From: Mactromeris polynyma
Lineage: Eukaryota; Mollusca; Bivalvia; Venerida; Mactridae
Length of the DNA stretch: 64,000 nucleotides
Assembly: GCA_032209605.1 (NCBI GenBank)
Contig: JASFXZ010000040.1
Location: 3,100,001 to 3,164,000, forward strand
Direction: 5' to 3'
Positions 1 through 28,694 of the stretch are shown here, in pieces. A program made the position numbers and the translations under genes. Each line of letters opens with the position of its first letter. Within the stretch, counting starts at the first letter, position 1. The notes below the pieces were generated by a model. That model did no database searches. It was not told the DNA's origin and worked only from the letters and a program-made list of their open reading frames with translations.

Positions 1-245
1 ACCGTGTTGAAGTAATCCCGGACTAGTCTGTTTTTAAAGCTAACCAACATCAGCAATTGTTCGTCAAACCTTAGGATCCCATAAACACATACATGTGATT
101 ATCAATTATAGATTGTAAAGCTATCATTGAGTATGTTTATTTGTAACTAAATTGACCAATATTCTCGGACAACTACATGTAGCTTCCTATGTCGGACAAG
201 TCAATTTTTACATTTCCATTTGTCCGGGACTAGTGTCTCTGAAAA
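1..245 (+). repeat. Dispersed repeat, copy at left edge (inverted copy at 12685-12930)
   Basis: Bases about 1-50 and 160-240 match the reverse complement of 12685-12930. Shared blocks include tccNggactaNtctgttttt, AatattctcNNacaacta and ggacaagtcaa. Several related ggacaagtc / gtccgggactag boxes occur in both. The left copy is cut by the window edge. The element class is not known. Confidence 0.55.
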
Positions 246-673
246 ATAAATCTAGACCCCTGTTTTTTTTAATCTATCAAACACTGTTAAGTGTATTCAA
301 CACTCAAATATTCAAGGCAGTTGCCTTGAAACAATCTGTTTGTTAAAATCCCAGTCCTAGTAGAGTTTTACACCAAGTCATATCAAAATCTTTCAACGGA
401 TGACGGATTAAAACACAATTGATCCAATTAACGTTTGAATACCCATGTGTGACCTCAATGTTAAGGATCTAGTTCTCATTTGCAAAATATCATCAAGTCA
501 TAGTAATCATTTATGCCATGTTGTTTCAAAGTGAATGGAGAACAGTAAAAACTCCGACAGACTGCAATATCTACAACTCAGGAAGCATTAACCGTTTTGC
601 ATGGTCAATGAGATAACTCTGCACTAACTGATACAATTCAAAATAACTTTTTTTTCCGAAATTATTAACTTAC

Positions 674-18401
<17,728 letters not shown>

Positions 18402-18591
18402 AATCAATCCCTTTTTTCTAAACAAGAGATTTGATTATCAAAACAGAAAGTCGCGAATTTATCGGGCTCCCGAATTATCAAGAGCGCCAAAAGTCCATGT
18501 CATCCAGGCGTTTGAATGAAACAATTAACAACACCATGGATTACCTCCCCTACATTCAGAATATTAGTTCACCTTTTATGTACCTACATGT
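18402..18591. promoter_or_regulatory. Head-to-head intergenic region between SMC5 and AANAT-like copy A
   Basis: About 190-230 bp separate the SMC5 ATG (18401, minus) from the ATG candidates of AANAT-like A (18592 or 18628, plus). The two genes therefore share an upstream region and may be driven by a bidirectional promoter. I see no TATA box at an expected place on either strand and no long CpG-rich stretch. The promoter role is inferred from arrangement only. Confidence 0.45.
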
Positions 18592-21500
18592 ATGCATGTA
18601 TTAACAAACAGAACAGTTGACGTGAAAATGAATCAATGTACAAATGATATACAATTCCGGAATATTAGACAGGATGAAATACGACGCGTGCATTCAATGG
18701 AAACTGAAAGTAAGTGCACGATAATGATTTCTTTACTTTTTGGCAGACGATATTTAATGCAGACGATTAAGATTAAGACAGAAATCTCGATCCAAGAAAA
18801 CCTAAGAAAATAGTATCATTAAATAGAATGTTTATGACTTGGTGCTTCCTCGTTCAGGGAATATAATTTTGGTTATAACATTTTACTAATAGTTGGGGTC
18901 TAATTGACATGTTTTGCATTTAGATAATTGATGTTATTTCAATATTACAACGATTGAGTTTCGTATTGTTTTTTTTTCATCTGATATATCATTTGCTTAG
19001 CATATGCTCATCTTAAACGTTAACAGTGTATGTCTATCTGACAATGAAAGCTAGAACAATAACACGTTTAACTATTTTGCTGTTTGAACAATGCCATACA
19101 GTATTAATTTTATTCATACATATATAACTCGTAATCTTTAATATGCTTAATTTAAACTACATCATATGCATTTTCGGAAGTATATTATAGCATGTAATTA
19201 GGGGTCTACGTTGCCATATGCTATTAAATGACCGTTGTAATTGTTAAATATATCGAACATATTGAAAACAACAGGTTAAGTGGACCTATATTAAGCACCA
19301 TATGGCATGTACTAGATGTCAGGATGAAGAATACACGTGCTCAACTTCAATAACAGCAACGCTATCAGACATATATGATCTAAATGTGTTATATTGATAG
19401 GAAATAATGCATCCTTTCAACCATGGAACAGGCTACAATGCTTTATTTTTCAGTTGACAGGTTAATTGTTACATCAGTCTCGGATATCGAACAATCACAA
19501 GGAAAAAACACAAAGCTTCATCCTAATCAATATGTGTTCCTATCTATTTCTGTCCTCTGTTATATTTTAACTTCGTGTATTTATTTTACTTTCCATTCTA
19601 CTTTGTTACAATACCCAACAATAACTTGAAAGGGAATTCAATTTCGTGCCTATTTAACATAAGGTCATAACTGAAATCAACAAAACGATTTCCCCATTAA
19701 TTCTTTATAATCAACAGTTTATCATGTCGTAAACTTTGTCGCATATTTTGACAATAGACACATGACATTTAGGTAACGTATTGATTTATCTATTAAAAAG
19801 AAATCGAAAACAGATGTGATAATTGAAAATAAAATTGCCGATTATCGATTACCGTTAAGAAAAGATTATACCACAACCTTAGGTGTGTTACGTAGCATAG
19901 ACTTGATGTAGAGTAACGAATTACTGACACTATTTAGTTTGACATCTATGGTATGATATTTCAGACGAGGTTATCGTGCACAACATTGTAAGGACAGGAT
20001 AAACTATCGAGATACGAGTTATATTAAGCACAAAGACGTTCCGCAATCTTATTTCAAGAGAATTATGATTACGGAGATATTACCGATCCAATATGTATTG
20101 TCATCTGGGCTATATCAACTAAAGTAATATTGAAGTGGCGTAGATAGTCCCTACCATTTATGATTGGACTGCATGTTTAGTATTTTGGCTTTAAACTTTA
20201 TCTCATTAGAAGAAGTATGTCCGTTTTCAAGTGATTATTTGATCGATAATCAAACCAAGTTGTTCAAATCTTGGATGAAAGCTAGCTCCGATTTACTAAC
20301 GGTTATTTATACTTATCCATAATTGAAAGACAATCGTTGGGGGAAAATAGCGTTTTAAATATAAGACACGTTTTTTTCTTACATATACGTCTATATATCT
20401 GTGCTTTTGACTGTGTTTTCAACAAATTGATGTTAAATTACCTCGCTCCCGGTCTTACGAGTTAGCTAAATAGAATTGTAATTAAATTCACCATGTTCTG
20501 TTTGTAAATACAATGTGTTGTCTCGCAGTACAGATGGAAACATTGATATAGTGATGTGTTATTTTGATGCCACCAGTACAGAGTCTTTCCTACAACTGAA
20601 AAAGCTTATTTTGTACTGCACACAACTGCATGACACATATTGTACTATCTATAGTGATGAGTGTCTGAATCAATGTTGTCAGTACTGGTGAGACGAAGTA
20701 ATGAACTATGGTTTATTCATGACCACGACATGTTAACATTTCTGGTATCTCCATGTTGATCTTAAATGATAAACTCCAACATGCTACTATGTAACTAACA
20801 TGTCATATTGTTTACAGACAGTCGTTATTACCTTAATGTCATTGTTACCACATTGTCGTAGATTTACAACGTGTAAACAAAGCACGTACATATATAGTGT
20901 TTATTGTTATTCGCAATACAATGTGTCTCTATAATAACAGGGAATCAAAAACAAAACAATTACATGTATAACAAAAAAAAATACATATGATAGGTATTTG
21001 TGTAACTACCGTTACTTATGTGTTGAGCCATGAAATTCGTTTATAGTTGCTTCCATTATTAAAGATAGGGGTGTCCATAACGTGCATTGTGACTACAAAA
21101 TGACAATTTTATATTATTGACTGACATATCTACGGAAAATACGTGTGTTAAGTTTTGCTGTTCCAAAATACGACCTTGTTAAATAAGCTGGTTAATAAAG
21201 GTCTACATCTGTTCAATATTGAGCCACTTGCTCTAAGTCTGAACCCCCTGTCAAATTAAACCCGCCCGCAAAGCAAAGACCATGGCCCTCCGCAATATTT
21301 CTTAATGGTTAGATCGGTGTTGTACTCGTAATAGTTCATGCGATAATGAGAAAAATGAGTATGGACTCATTCTTCAAATGATTAGATTAATAGTAATGTT
21401 GTAGTTGGGCTGACCTCATAAACAAATGTAACATGTAGGCCTACATTAGTTGACGCTCCGTGGTGATATATTTTTCATTTATTTATGAACAGACTGACTG

Positions 21501-24182
21501 TTATCATATGTATGCTGTAGTTGATTTGATACTTCGTATATGCGATAAGAAGTCACTTTAACCTGTTTTCATAAGCTGGTTTGCTGGACTAAAAACTAGG
21601 AAAGATATACACATATTATCATATCTTGGCGGAATGTTTATGTAGACAAATAAGAATACTAGCACCGCCTGATGCGATGCGTCTTATAATGCATTAACCA
21701 TTCAGTTATTTTATTCCGAAGACAATATTGTCTTTGGAACACGATTTAACAGAACACATTGATAACTGTTTACGTCTATAATATCGCATCTCAAGTGTTT
21801 GAACAATGTTTCTTTGGGAGATTCAGGCGTAACTAGATCACATCATTGTATTTTATTTCCAGGTTACCCTGAAGACGAGGCTGCTAGCTATGATATGCTT
21901 GTGTATAGACAGAGAGAGGTACCAGACTTGCTGCTTGGATGCTACTTAGAAGACCGTTTAGTTGGAGTCAGTTTTTGATATATTTGTTTATATAATGTTT
22001 TGAATGTTATTATACTGATCATAATTGTTATTTCATTCAGTTCAGTAAGTGTGTCTTTATATGCAATGCACTCGTATATGCCTACTATGTGGTCCAGTCT
22101 TTTTAAAATATTAAACGACACAAGGCGAATCATTGAATTTCCCACCAAATGTGACATACTGTCGACAATAAATATCTGTACATATGTTTTATGGAAAATT
22201 CAATGTCAACTGTTTACATTTCAGTTCGTTTGTGCGACACGGTATCATGGCAAGGAGCTGACACATGAATCTATGGGAATGCATATACCAAATGGTGGTA
22301 AGATGATTCAATACATCGTGCACGTGCATGTTTAGCTATCTCATTGTCGACAACACACTTCATCCTGGGATCAAATTCAAAAACCTCAATGCAGATTGTT
22401 TGCTACATAGATAAAGCTAACGTTGTTTCATTTTAAGTTTTTGAACATTCTGGTACTGTAGTAGATAAGAAATAATGTACAGTATAAGTTGAGTAATCGT
22501 AAATGTATTCACCATGTTGCTAACAGGATGTTCAAAGCACAAAAGACGGAACACAGGAATAATTTGAAACACACTTAAACACTTAAATATTTCGAACTTA
22601 TGATATGCCGTATAACAGTGGAACTTGATGAGTGTATTAGATGGCACACGTTTTGTTTCATCGTAATATGTTGCCATTTGCTTTTCATAATTTGAGAACT
22701 GTAATACGTGTATTTCATTTCCTGCGCGTTTCCTGCCATCTAGTGTTTTCATGTGTTTAATGGGGATCTTTATTTGACCTTTGTCATGTTTTACAATGTC
22801 ATACAGACAACAGAATTATCAACAGTTAAGAATCTTCCTTTTGTAATAAAATATGTCATCGCAATAACTCAACTGTTTTATATATACTTGCAGAAAGTGT
22901 TTGTATTCATTCAGTGGTTGTACAGAAAGAACAGAGAAGAAAGGTAAGAGATATAAAATTAATTTCAATTACTACTTCGCCGTTGATTATTAGTTACTTA
23001 ACCTTGCCACGTTGTTTGTTTCATTGGCTTCATTGTCGAGTAGAATTGCTGCTGCTTCGTAATTACCGAAACAACACAAATGTGAAATCCAGGATTGCTT
23101 TGGCATATTTCTACATGGTTTTTTCATTTGATTTCTTTTGATACCAAGCTGATGACCAATCTTAACATAACTTATGTAGTTTTTAATAGTCTCATTTACA
23201 TCCTGATGTTAAAACATGATGTACATGTACAATGTATTGTGTATGCGTGTGTGAACGCGTGCGTGAGTGTGTGTGTGTAGGTGCGTGTGCATGTGTGAAT
23301 TCTTGTTTATTTGTGTGTGTTAATATTGTTAATAGAAGGCCATATTGAAAAAAAGATGTACAACTTATTGTTAACCTTAACTATGTTACCTTCTGAAAAT
23401 AAAGAATTTAAAATTATTATGACATTCAGTCTATATGAACAATGTATTTTACAGGGAATTGCTTTGAAAATGCTGCAAGTTTTTGTTGACAAAGTGAAAA
23501 TGGAACAGCAATATGTATCAAGAATTCTTCTTATTTGTAAATCTACTCTCATACCTCTGTATACAAGGGCTGGATTTGTGTTAAATGGAAGGTCTAACGT
23601 TGTTCATGGTAGGTACATGTATTATATTCAGTCATAGATGTAGGATATTGCTGTCTTGTTGAAATACGTACATGGACATTGTAAATGGAATAGTGTTTGA
23701 AATATGTTTAGTGATTTGTTAAACGTGTTTATTATATCATCATTATATGGTTGAACAATTGTATCACTGCAACCAGCTTCATTATCAACCTAAAATGACA
23801 TTTGTGCGCAATTATATCTTAAAATGGCACATTTCAAAGATAAATTACATGTTTAGAAATTGCAAGTATATGTATACATCGCAAGTAAACAACTATTTAC
23901 ATCTAGAGCAACATCAAAAACCCGTTGCTTATTTTAGTTCACCAGTACATTTCAACACTAAGATATTACATTCATTCTTAGCATGTTCCTGAAGAACAGG
24001 ACAGTTATTTTGTTTCAAAATTTAAATATCACATGTACTTGCGTCTGTTATTCCATCATTTTAAAGCATTTATTTGCATTGAGTGGTTAAAGAACTCATG
24101 CACCTAGAAATTAATTGTTTTTTGCATCATTTCAGGAAAGGATCCATGGTATGAATTGCAGATTCGCCTACCTGGTAGCTAA
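18592..24182 (+). CDS. Arylalkylamine N-acetyltransferase-like gene, copy A (six exons)
   Basis: A GNAT-fold acetyltransferase closest to the AANAT (serotonin N-acetyltransferase) type, expected to move acetyl from acetyl-CoA to an arylalkylamine or polyamine. Exons: 18628-18709 (or from 18592), 21863-21966, 22225-22297, 22894-22943, 23455-23608, 24136-24182. They sum to 170 codons in one frame, all GT-AG. Family marks: LLLGCYLEDRLVG then FVCATR (beta strands around the substrate), KELTHESMGMH (compare ELTQESL in vertebrate AANAT), HSVVVQKEQRRKGIAL (acetyl-CoA loop, R/Q-x-x-G-x-A form), LIPLYTRAGFVLNG (the Tyr that is catalytic in vertebrate AANAT is kept). It ends GKDPWYELQ...LPGS. There are no flanking PKA/14-3-3 sites as in vertebrate AANAT, and the protein is shorter (169 aa or 181 aa against about 205). 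A poly(A) signal lies at 24746-24751. The true substrate is unknown. Confidence 0.87.
23218..23325 (+). repeat. Imperfect (TG)n-rich stretch in AANAT-like A intron 4
   Basis: TG/CG dinucleotide-rich low-complexity sequence (gtgtatgcgtgtgtgaacgc and on). No function seen. Confidence 0.6.
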
Positions 24183-24745
24183 ACGTAAATGAACTTAGTT
24201 TGCAGAAATGACATTTCAGTGAATCAACCTCGCTAGGCATCTTATAGCCAGGACCTTACAAATTAAAAATTGTTGCAATATCTGTAATATATATATGGAA
24301 ACATGGCTGTACTAAGTGCGAGTACTAGTTAGAAAGCCGGGAAGCAATCATCGAGAAGACATTGCTTCACAATGGATGAAACATCAATTCAAAACAAAAC
24401 AAAATGTTGTTAATATGTATGTTTTAATCTATGTAATGTATATGTAGCCAGCAAATAATGGCTGTTTGTACCATGCAACATTTGTGATATTTGTTGGTAT
24501 CTTATTGTGATCAGATTTTGCATACATTATAACGTTCACTGCCATATATTGTATTTAGTGCATTTTTCCTCGTCAAATCTTATGTACGGTTGCAAATAAC
24601 TGTTTAAAATTGCATGTTATGTCTTATTATAAGTATGTCTTATTATATAACTGCATGGTACTTAGACAACCTATAGAAACGTTAGATAGTATTGGCTGCC
24701 TAACTCTTTTGACCGATAACTGTATGGACAGAACTGTATTTTTGA

Positions 24746-24751
24746 AATAAA
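24746..24751 (+). promoter_or_regulatory. Poly(A) signal candidate of AANAT-like A
   Basis: AATAAA lies 564 bp after the stop codon, in an AT-rich 3' region with no other feature. It is the most canonical signal downstream of exon 6. Confidence 0.4.
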
Positions 24752-25832
24752 TTATAACAGATGTTTACAGTTTGTACGTGGTGGTTGCATTCAATTTGAG
24801 CGTGAAATTCTACGCTGCTCAATGCAGTGTGCATTCATTTTTTCATTTTTATGCAATGTGCATGTCAAATGATTTTGCTAATCACGAAGTCAGTGAACGA
24901 TTGATTGACTGTTGGTACATTTTTGTAGCCTAGACTTATACGTGTATACACACCCCTTCACCCTTTGCGTCCAGAGCAATGCATGCGGTGGTTGTAGTAC
25001 TTGCAAGTTAGATACCGGGTACAAGAGAAAAGGAAAATGATAACCAATATCGCTTCGTCATAAAGTTTCAATTTCTACTATGTTAATCGAAAACTGCATT
25101 GTAGTCGCAATATTCAGATCTGCCAAAGATTGCTAGAAATAGGGGATTTTCCTTCTAATGTTGCGGTAAAAACAACAAATCGTGCTATTTCACAATTAAA
25201 ACGAGCGAGAAGTATTTAACGTCTAATTGAACGTCAACAAATTGCAAATTAAATTGCGCTTGTACCATTGGTAAAAAAAATCAGCAAACTCTGGATTAAA
25301 TCCAATTAAACATCATGTTTTGAACAGACGTGCCGGTAAAGGCTGTTCTGATAGAATGGTGACAGCGAATTTCACGATATGACTGTAATGACGTTACACC
25401 GGGGCGCCGAATGTGTAAATACATTCCATTCTCGACAGCTCTCGGGCATTTCCGTACCACTTCGTTACTCGGATAACACTTGACGTAGTTGGCCGAGGAT
25501 TTCCGAATGAATACATTCAACTACACAGTGATCTCCCTTTACAAAAAATACATATTTTACATTGAGAAGGGTAAAAATATTCTGGTTACAAAGTCGGTTT
25601 TTTATTTGATATTGGAATTGTTCTGGTCGTATTTCAGAGAAATGGGGCTGGCTAATGCAAGTTGTTGAATGTGAAAATAAACTTGACGCAACGAATTAAA
25701 GACATTGTTTTAGGTTACGATGTTACGGTCGTTTGATTTAAATATCCATCCCCACGTGACTTTCGTAACTTAAGGTAGTGATTAATGTTCTGCACAGGGA
25801 AATAAGCGTTATGAGGAGTTTGGTACAAATGT
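24752..25832. other. No gene seen (1.1 kb after AANAT-like A)
   Basis: AT-rich spacer. A short box, tttcacgatatga...ttacaccggg (around 25370-25405), recurs at 36706-36740, suggesting an old dispersed repeat. No frame above chance. Confidence 0.5.
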
Positions 25833-26388
25833 CCATATGTGGTGATCATGTTAAAGAAACTAGAGTTAACTACATAATTATCATGATAACTGTGTTATTA
25901 ACAAGATAGTTATCGGGTTAACCACCAGGGGCGTAGCTAGGAGGTTTGTGATGTGTACGCAAGATCCTTTTTGCGGGGGGTCCGGGGGTACTCCCCCGGA
26001 AAAAAGTAATAATTCTAGATTGTCTGTAGTGACTTCTGGGCGCATTCCTATCCCTGAATTGAGAGGTCATTTTTTTAATGCAGATTTGAACTTTTTATTT
26101 TTTTCGATTTTTCGAGACAATGTGTACGCAGCTGCGTACTCTGCGTACAGGACGCTACGCGCCTGACCACTTAACAGTTATCTATAAGGTATTGTCCATT
26201 CGGAATATCTATAGGATTAAGTGAATAAATGGTGGTAGCTGTGGGCACTATCGGACAATTTTTCGTGTTAAGATATTTGTCTTGGATGAAAAACTATCAC
26301 CATACTTATCTAGGTAACCATATGCCATATGGTTATCATGATAATCATGTAGTTAACTAGTTTCCTCAACTTGATAACCACATAGTTT
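25833..26388. mobile_element. Long-TIR element (family L), copy 1, with nested CAGGGGCG element
   Basis: Inverted ends of about 45-50 bp built from gttaaagaaactag, gttaactacat and attatcatgataac. The internal block (ggacaatttttcgtgttaag, gtgggcactatcgg) matches the reverse complement of 56095-56160. A 240-bp element (25926-26165) is inserted within it. Confidence 0.7.
25926..26165. mobile_element. CAGGGGCGTAGC element, copy 1 (5-bp TSD)
   Basis: A 240-bp nonautonomous element, CAGGGGCGTAGCTAG at the left and CGCTACGCGCCTG at the right, flanked by accac (25921-25925 and 26166-26170). It is nested in family L copy 1. hAT-like ends; no transposase. Confidence 0.75.
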
Positions 26389-26454
26389 TCTAGTTCATTA
26401 TGTAGTTACCAGATGACAGAAAAATGCCACCATAAAACATCACTGTTGAAGTAA

Positions 26455-26585
26455 GGAAACTTACCGTCTTCTCGATATTTTCTAACAATTCTGATTCACT
26501 CATCTTTGCAAAGTCAGCAACATTTTCTTTCTGCTGTAATTGAGTCTATTATTCAGTCTAGCCTTACGTTCTTGACTTGAAAATG
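26455..26585 (-). pseudogene. Decayed copy of SMC5 exon 4
   Basis: The stretch from ggaaacttac to ttgaaaat matches SMC5 exon 4 (15097-15222) with its splice borders. It includes a long almost unchanged block (coding [12 protein letters not shown]) and the flanking donor gtaagtttcc. It lost about 15 bp in the VGNLTQF part, and the frame near the acceptor is broken by a stop. Its orientation (minus) and position (before AANAT-like B) mirror the SMC5/AANAT-like A pair. It is therefore best read as a relic of a segmental duplication rather than retroposition. Confidence 0.85.
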
Positions 26586-27487
26586 ATACATTCATGTTAA
26601 TAGTACAGATACTAAGCAACCCAAATTCTTTTGAAACTACAAACGTATTTTATAGATGTATTTCTATTAAACACCTGACCAAGAGTCATTGAAATCTATT
26701 TTAAGTAAAACCGTTTTTGTGAAAGTGTGTTAACACTATTAGACATTTCAGTGATTATCAACTGACACATGTTAAAATTAAATTATTGAAGACGAACGTA
26801 TTCGTACCCCCTTTACAGAAGGTGAGAAGTATACTTCGGGCTACTACCTTCCTTTAGTTTCGACGTCCGCCACATTGAGATCGCGGAATCAGTGCAGGAT
26901 TTCAGTGTTAAATTGTTTCGTAGTCTAAGATCGCGTCAATGGAGACTTTTTTGACAAAATCATTTCGTTCTTACGGTCATTAATGGTCAAGCGTCGCAGA
27001 AATTTGGACCATTTGGGCAGCAAAATGTGTACTTAATTAGCTTAGACAGGTATTTTATCAATATGTTCGGGTTTGATTAGTGAAGACCAATTGTAAGAAA
27101 CCGATGTTATGAATGGGCGACTTTACTGTGTTTTTAGCATATTTAACTTTTTTTAAAATCACTTCGTGATCCTGTGACCATTGGTAATCTAGCCCTGTGA
27201 TCGGTCGATTGTTCAAGTGACAAGGGTCGGTACTTCGAGAAACATTTCGCGGAATAGTTTAACAAATCGGATCGTATTATACGAAGGTATGCGCAGCACA
27301 AATGGAGCACGGGCGAAGCGATAGTATAAAGTAAATTCATGTAAAACGTGTACTCTTTCAAGTGGTGCATATTTAAGCCGATTTCTTTACAAGATAAATG
27401 CATTACCTGTCGAAATCAAACATATTATAACTGGTGTAAATAATGTTCAAGTGTAATAATAAACGGTAAGTTTACATCACAATGTGT
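26586..27487. other. No gene seen between SMC5 exon relic and foldback
   Basis: No further SMC5 exon relics could be recognised here although the duplication model would allow exons 1-3. A frame on the minus strand (27143-27403) has no family features. Confidence 0.45.
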
Positions 27488-27520
27488 ATTTTGTGTAAAA
27501 ATCCGATTTTTACACAAAAT
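27488..27520. repeat. Perfect 16-bp palindrome with 1-base loop
   Basis: attttgtgtaaaaatc, c, then gatttttacacaaaat: perfect complement over 16 bp. Found 160 bp left of the foldback. It could be a recombination scar or a cruciform; no terminator role is expected in a eukaryote. Confidence 0.75.
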
Positions 27521-27678
27521 ATAATGATAATGATAATGGGCGGTAGTGTGGACCTTTCATCAAAGGTCGCCGCTAAAGAATTGAATGATATTTTGTTATT
27601 TACATTCTTTTGTACAAAAAACATGTAACTAAAGCATTACACTCCATTTTAGTAGTATCAAACACGTAAACAAAAAAT

Positions 27679-28048
27679 ATTAATCTGTTTACAGACTCAG
27701 TTCCTTCTCTGTATATAGCAAGGTCTTTGTTCACAAAAATAATAATATTTAAAATTACATTCTTTGAATCTTTTACATAAATTCTCATTAAGTTTCTAAA
27801 TAATTATCTCAGACTATCATGACACTCAAAATTTATCACAGGAACACATTTTCTTTTCTGATCCATACGTACGTAAAAAATAAGCTTAGAATAAGCACTA
27901 CTTTTATCTGAATATTTATTTCATACAGTTAACGCATCACTTCTATTTGTTATAATTTGTTATGTAAAAGATTCAAAAAATGCAATTTTAAATATCATTA
28001 TTTTGCTTTATACAGAGAAGTTGGAACTGGGTCTATAAACAGATTAAC
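27679..28048. repeat. 370-bp foldback (inverted repeat arms of about 90-100 bp)
   Basis: The left arm 27679-27780 is complementary to the right arm 27960-28048; shared blocks are ttatgtaaaagattcaaa, aattttaaatat and tatacagagaag. The spacer is about 180 bp. It sits between the SMC5 exon relic and AANAT-like B. Probably a MITE; the RNA would form a long hairpin. Confidence 0.7.
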
Positions 28049-28292
28049 TACTGTAATTGAATTTTACTTGATTGGTCCACTAAAGTGTCATGGTCACTAA
28101 ACATGCAACCTAGTCAATAATCAAATAATAACCTCTAATTATAGGTACATGGTGACTAGAGTTCAACTGTTTATGTGTGTTCGTTTAGTAATGTTAATAT
28201 CGCTAGTTCTGTCATGTGATTGAAGAAATCGGATTTCCGCGGGATTTTATTGTTACATCACGTGAGAACTATTTTCAACTTCCTAAAAATAA

Positions 28293-28456
28293 ACTGGTTT
28301 CAAATATTTTATCAGTCAAAATAGACCTTGACCATTTGAAATCGTGCACCACATGAGGGAATCTAAAAATAAACCTTCCGTAGACTGGTTTCAAATATTT
28401 TATCAGTCAAAATAGACCTTGACCATTTGAAATCGTGCACCACATCAGGGAATAAA
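28293..28456 (+). repeat. 91-bp tandem duplication upstream of AANAT-like B
   Basis: actggtttcaaatattttat through gtgcaccacat occurs at 28293 and 28384, nearly identical. It ends about 240 bp before the AANAT-like B ATG, so it lies in the probable promoter region and is not obvious upstream of copy A. Confidence 0.8.
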
Positions 28457-28694
28457 TTAAAATATCTTTTTTTTTAAATAAAAAAAAATAATTTACAAAT
28501 ACTTTTTCTGTAAAACTTTATTGTCAGTGGGTAAAATTATATTGAATCGAATAATCTTGGAAAAAAAATTAAGTCACGTGCCCCTCCACCTTCACGTACA
28601 AAAAAAAATCCCATTCCAGACAGTACGCCGCACAATCAGCAAGTTGGTGTTATTGCAGACGCATATGTGTTACCTTACAGAATTGACGAATAAA

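Noticed and set aside
22417..22752. 111-codon minus-strand frame between AANAT-like A exons 3 and 4
   Set aside because: Overlaps the intron segment conserved between copies A and B, is not kept open in B, and has no recognisable domain.
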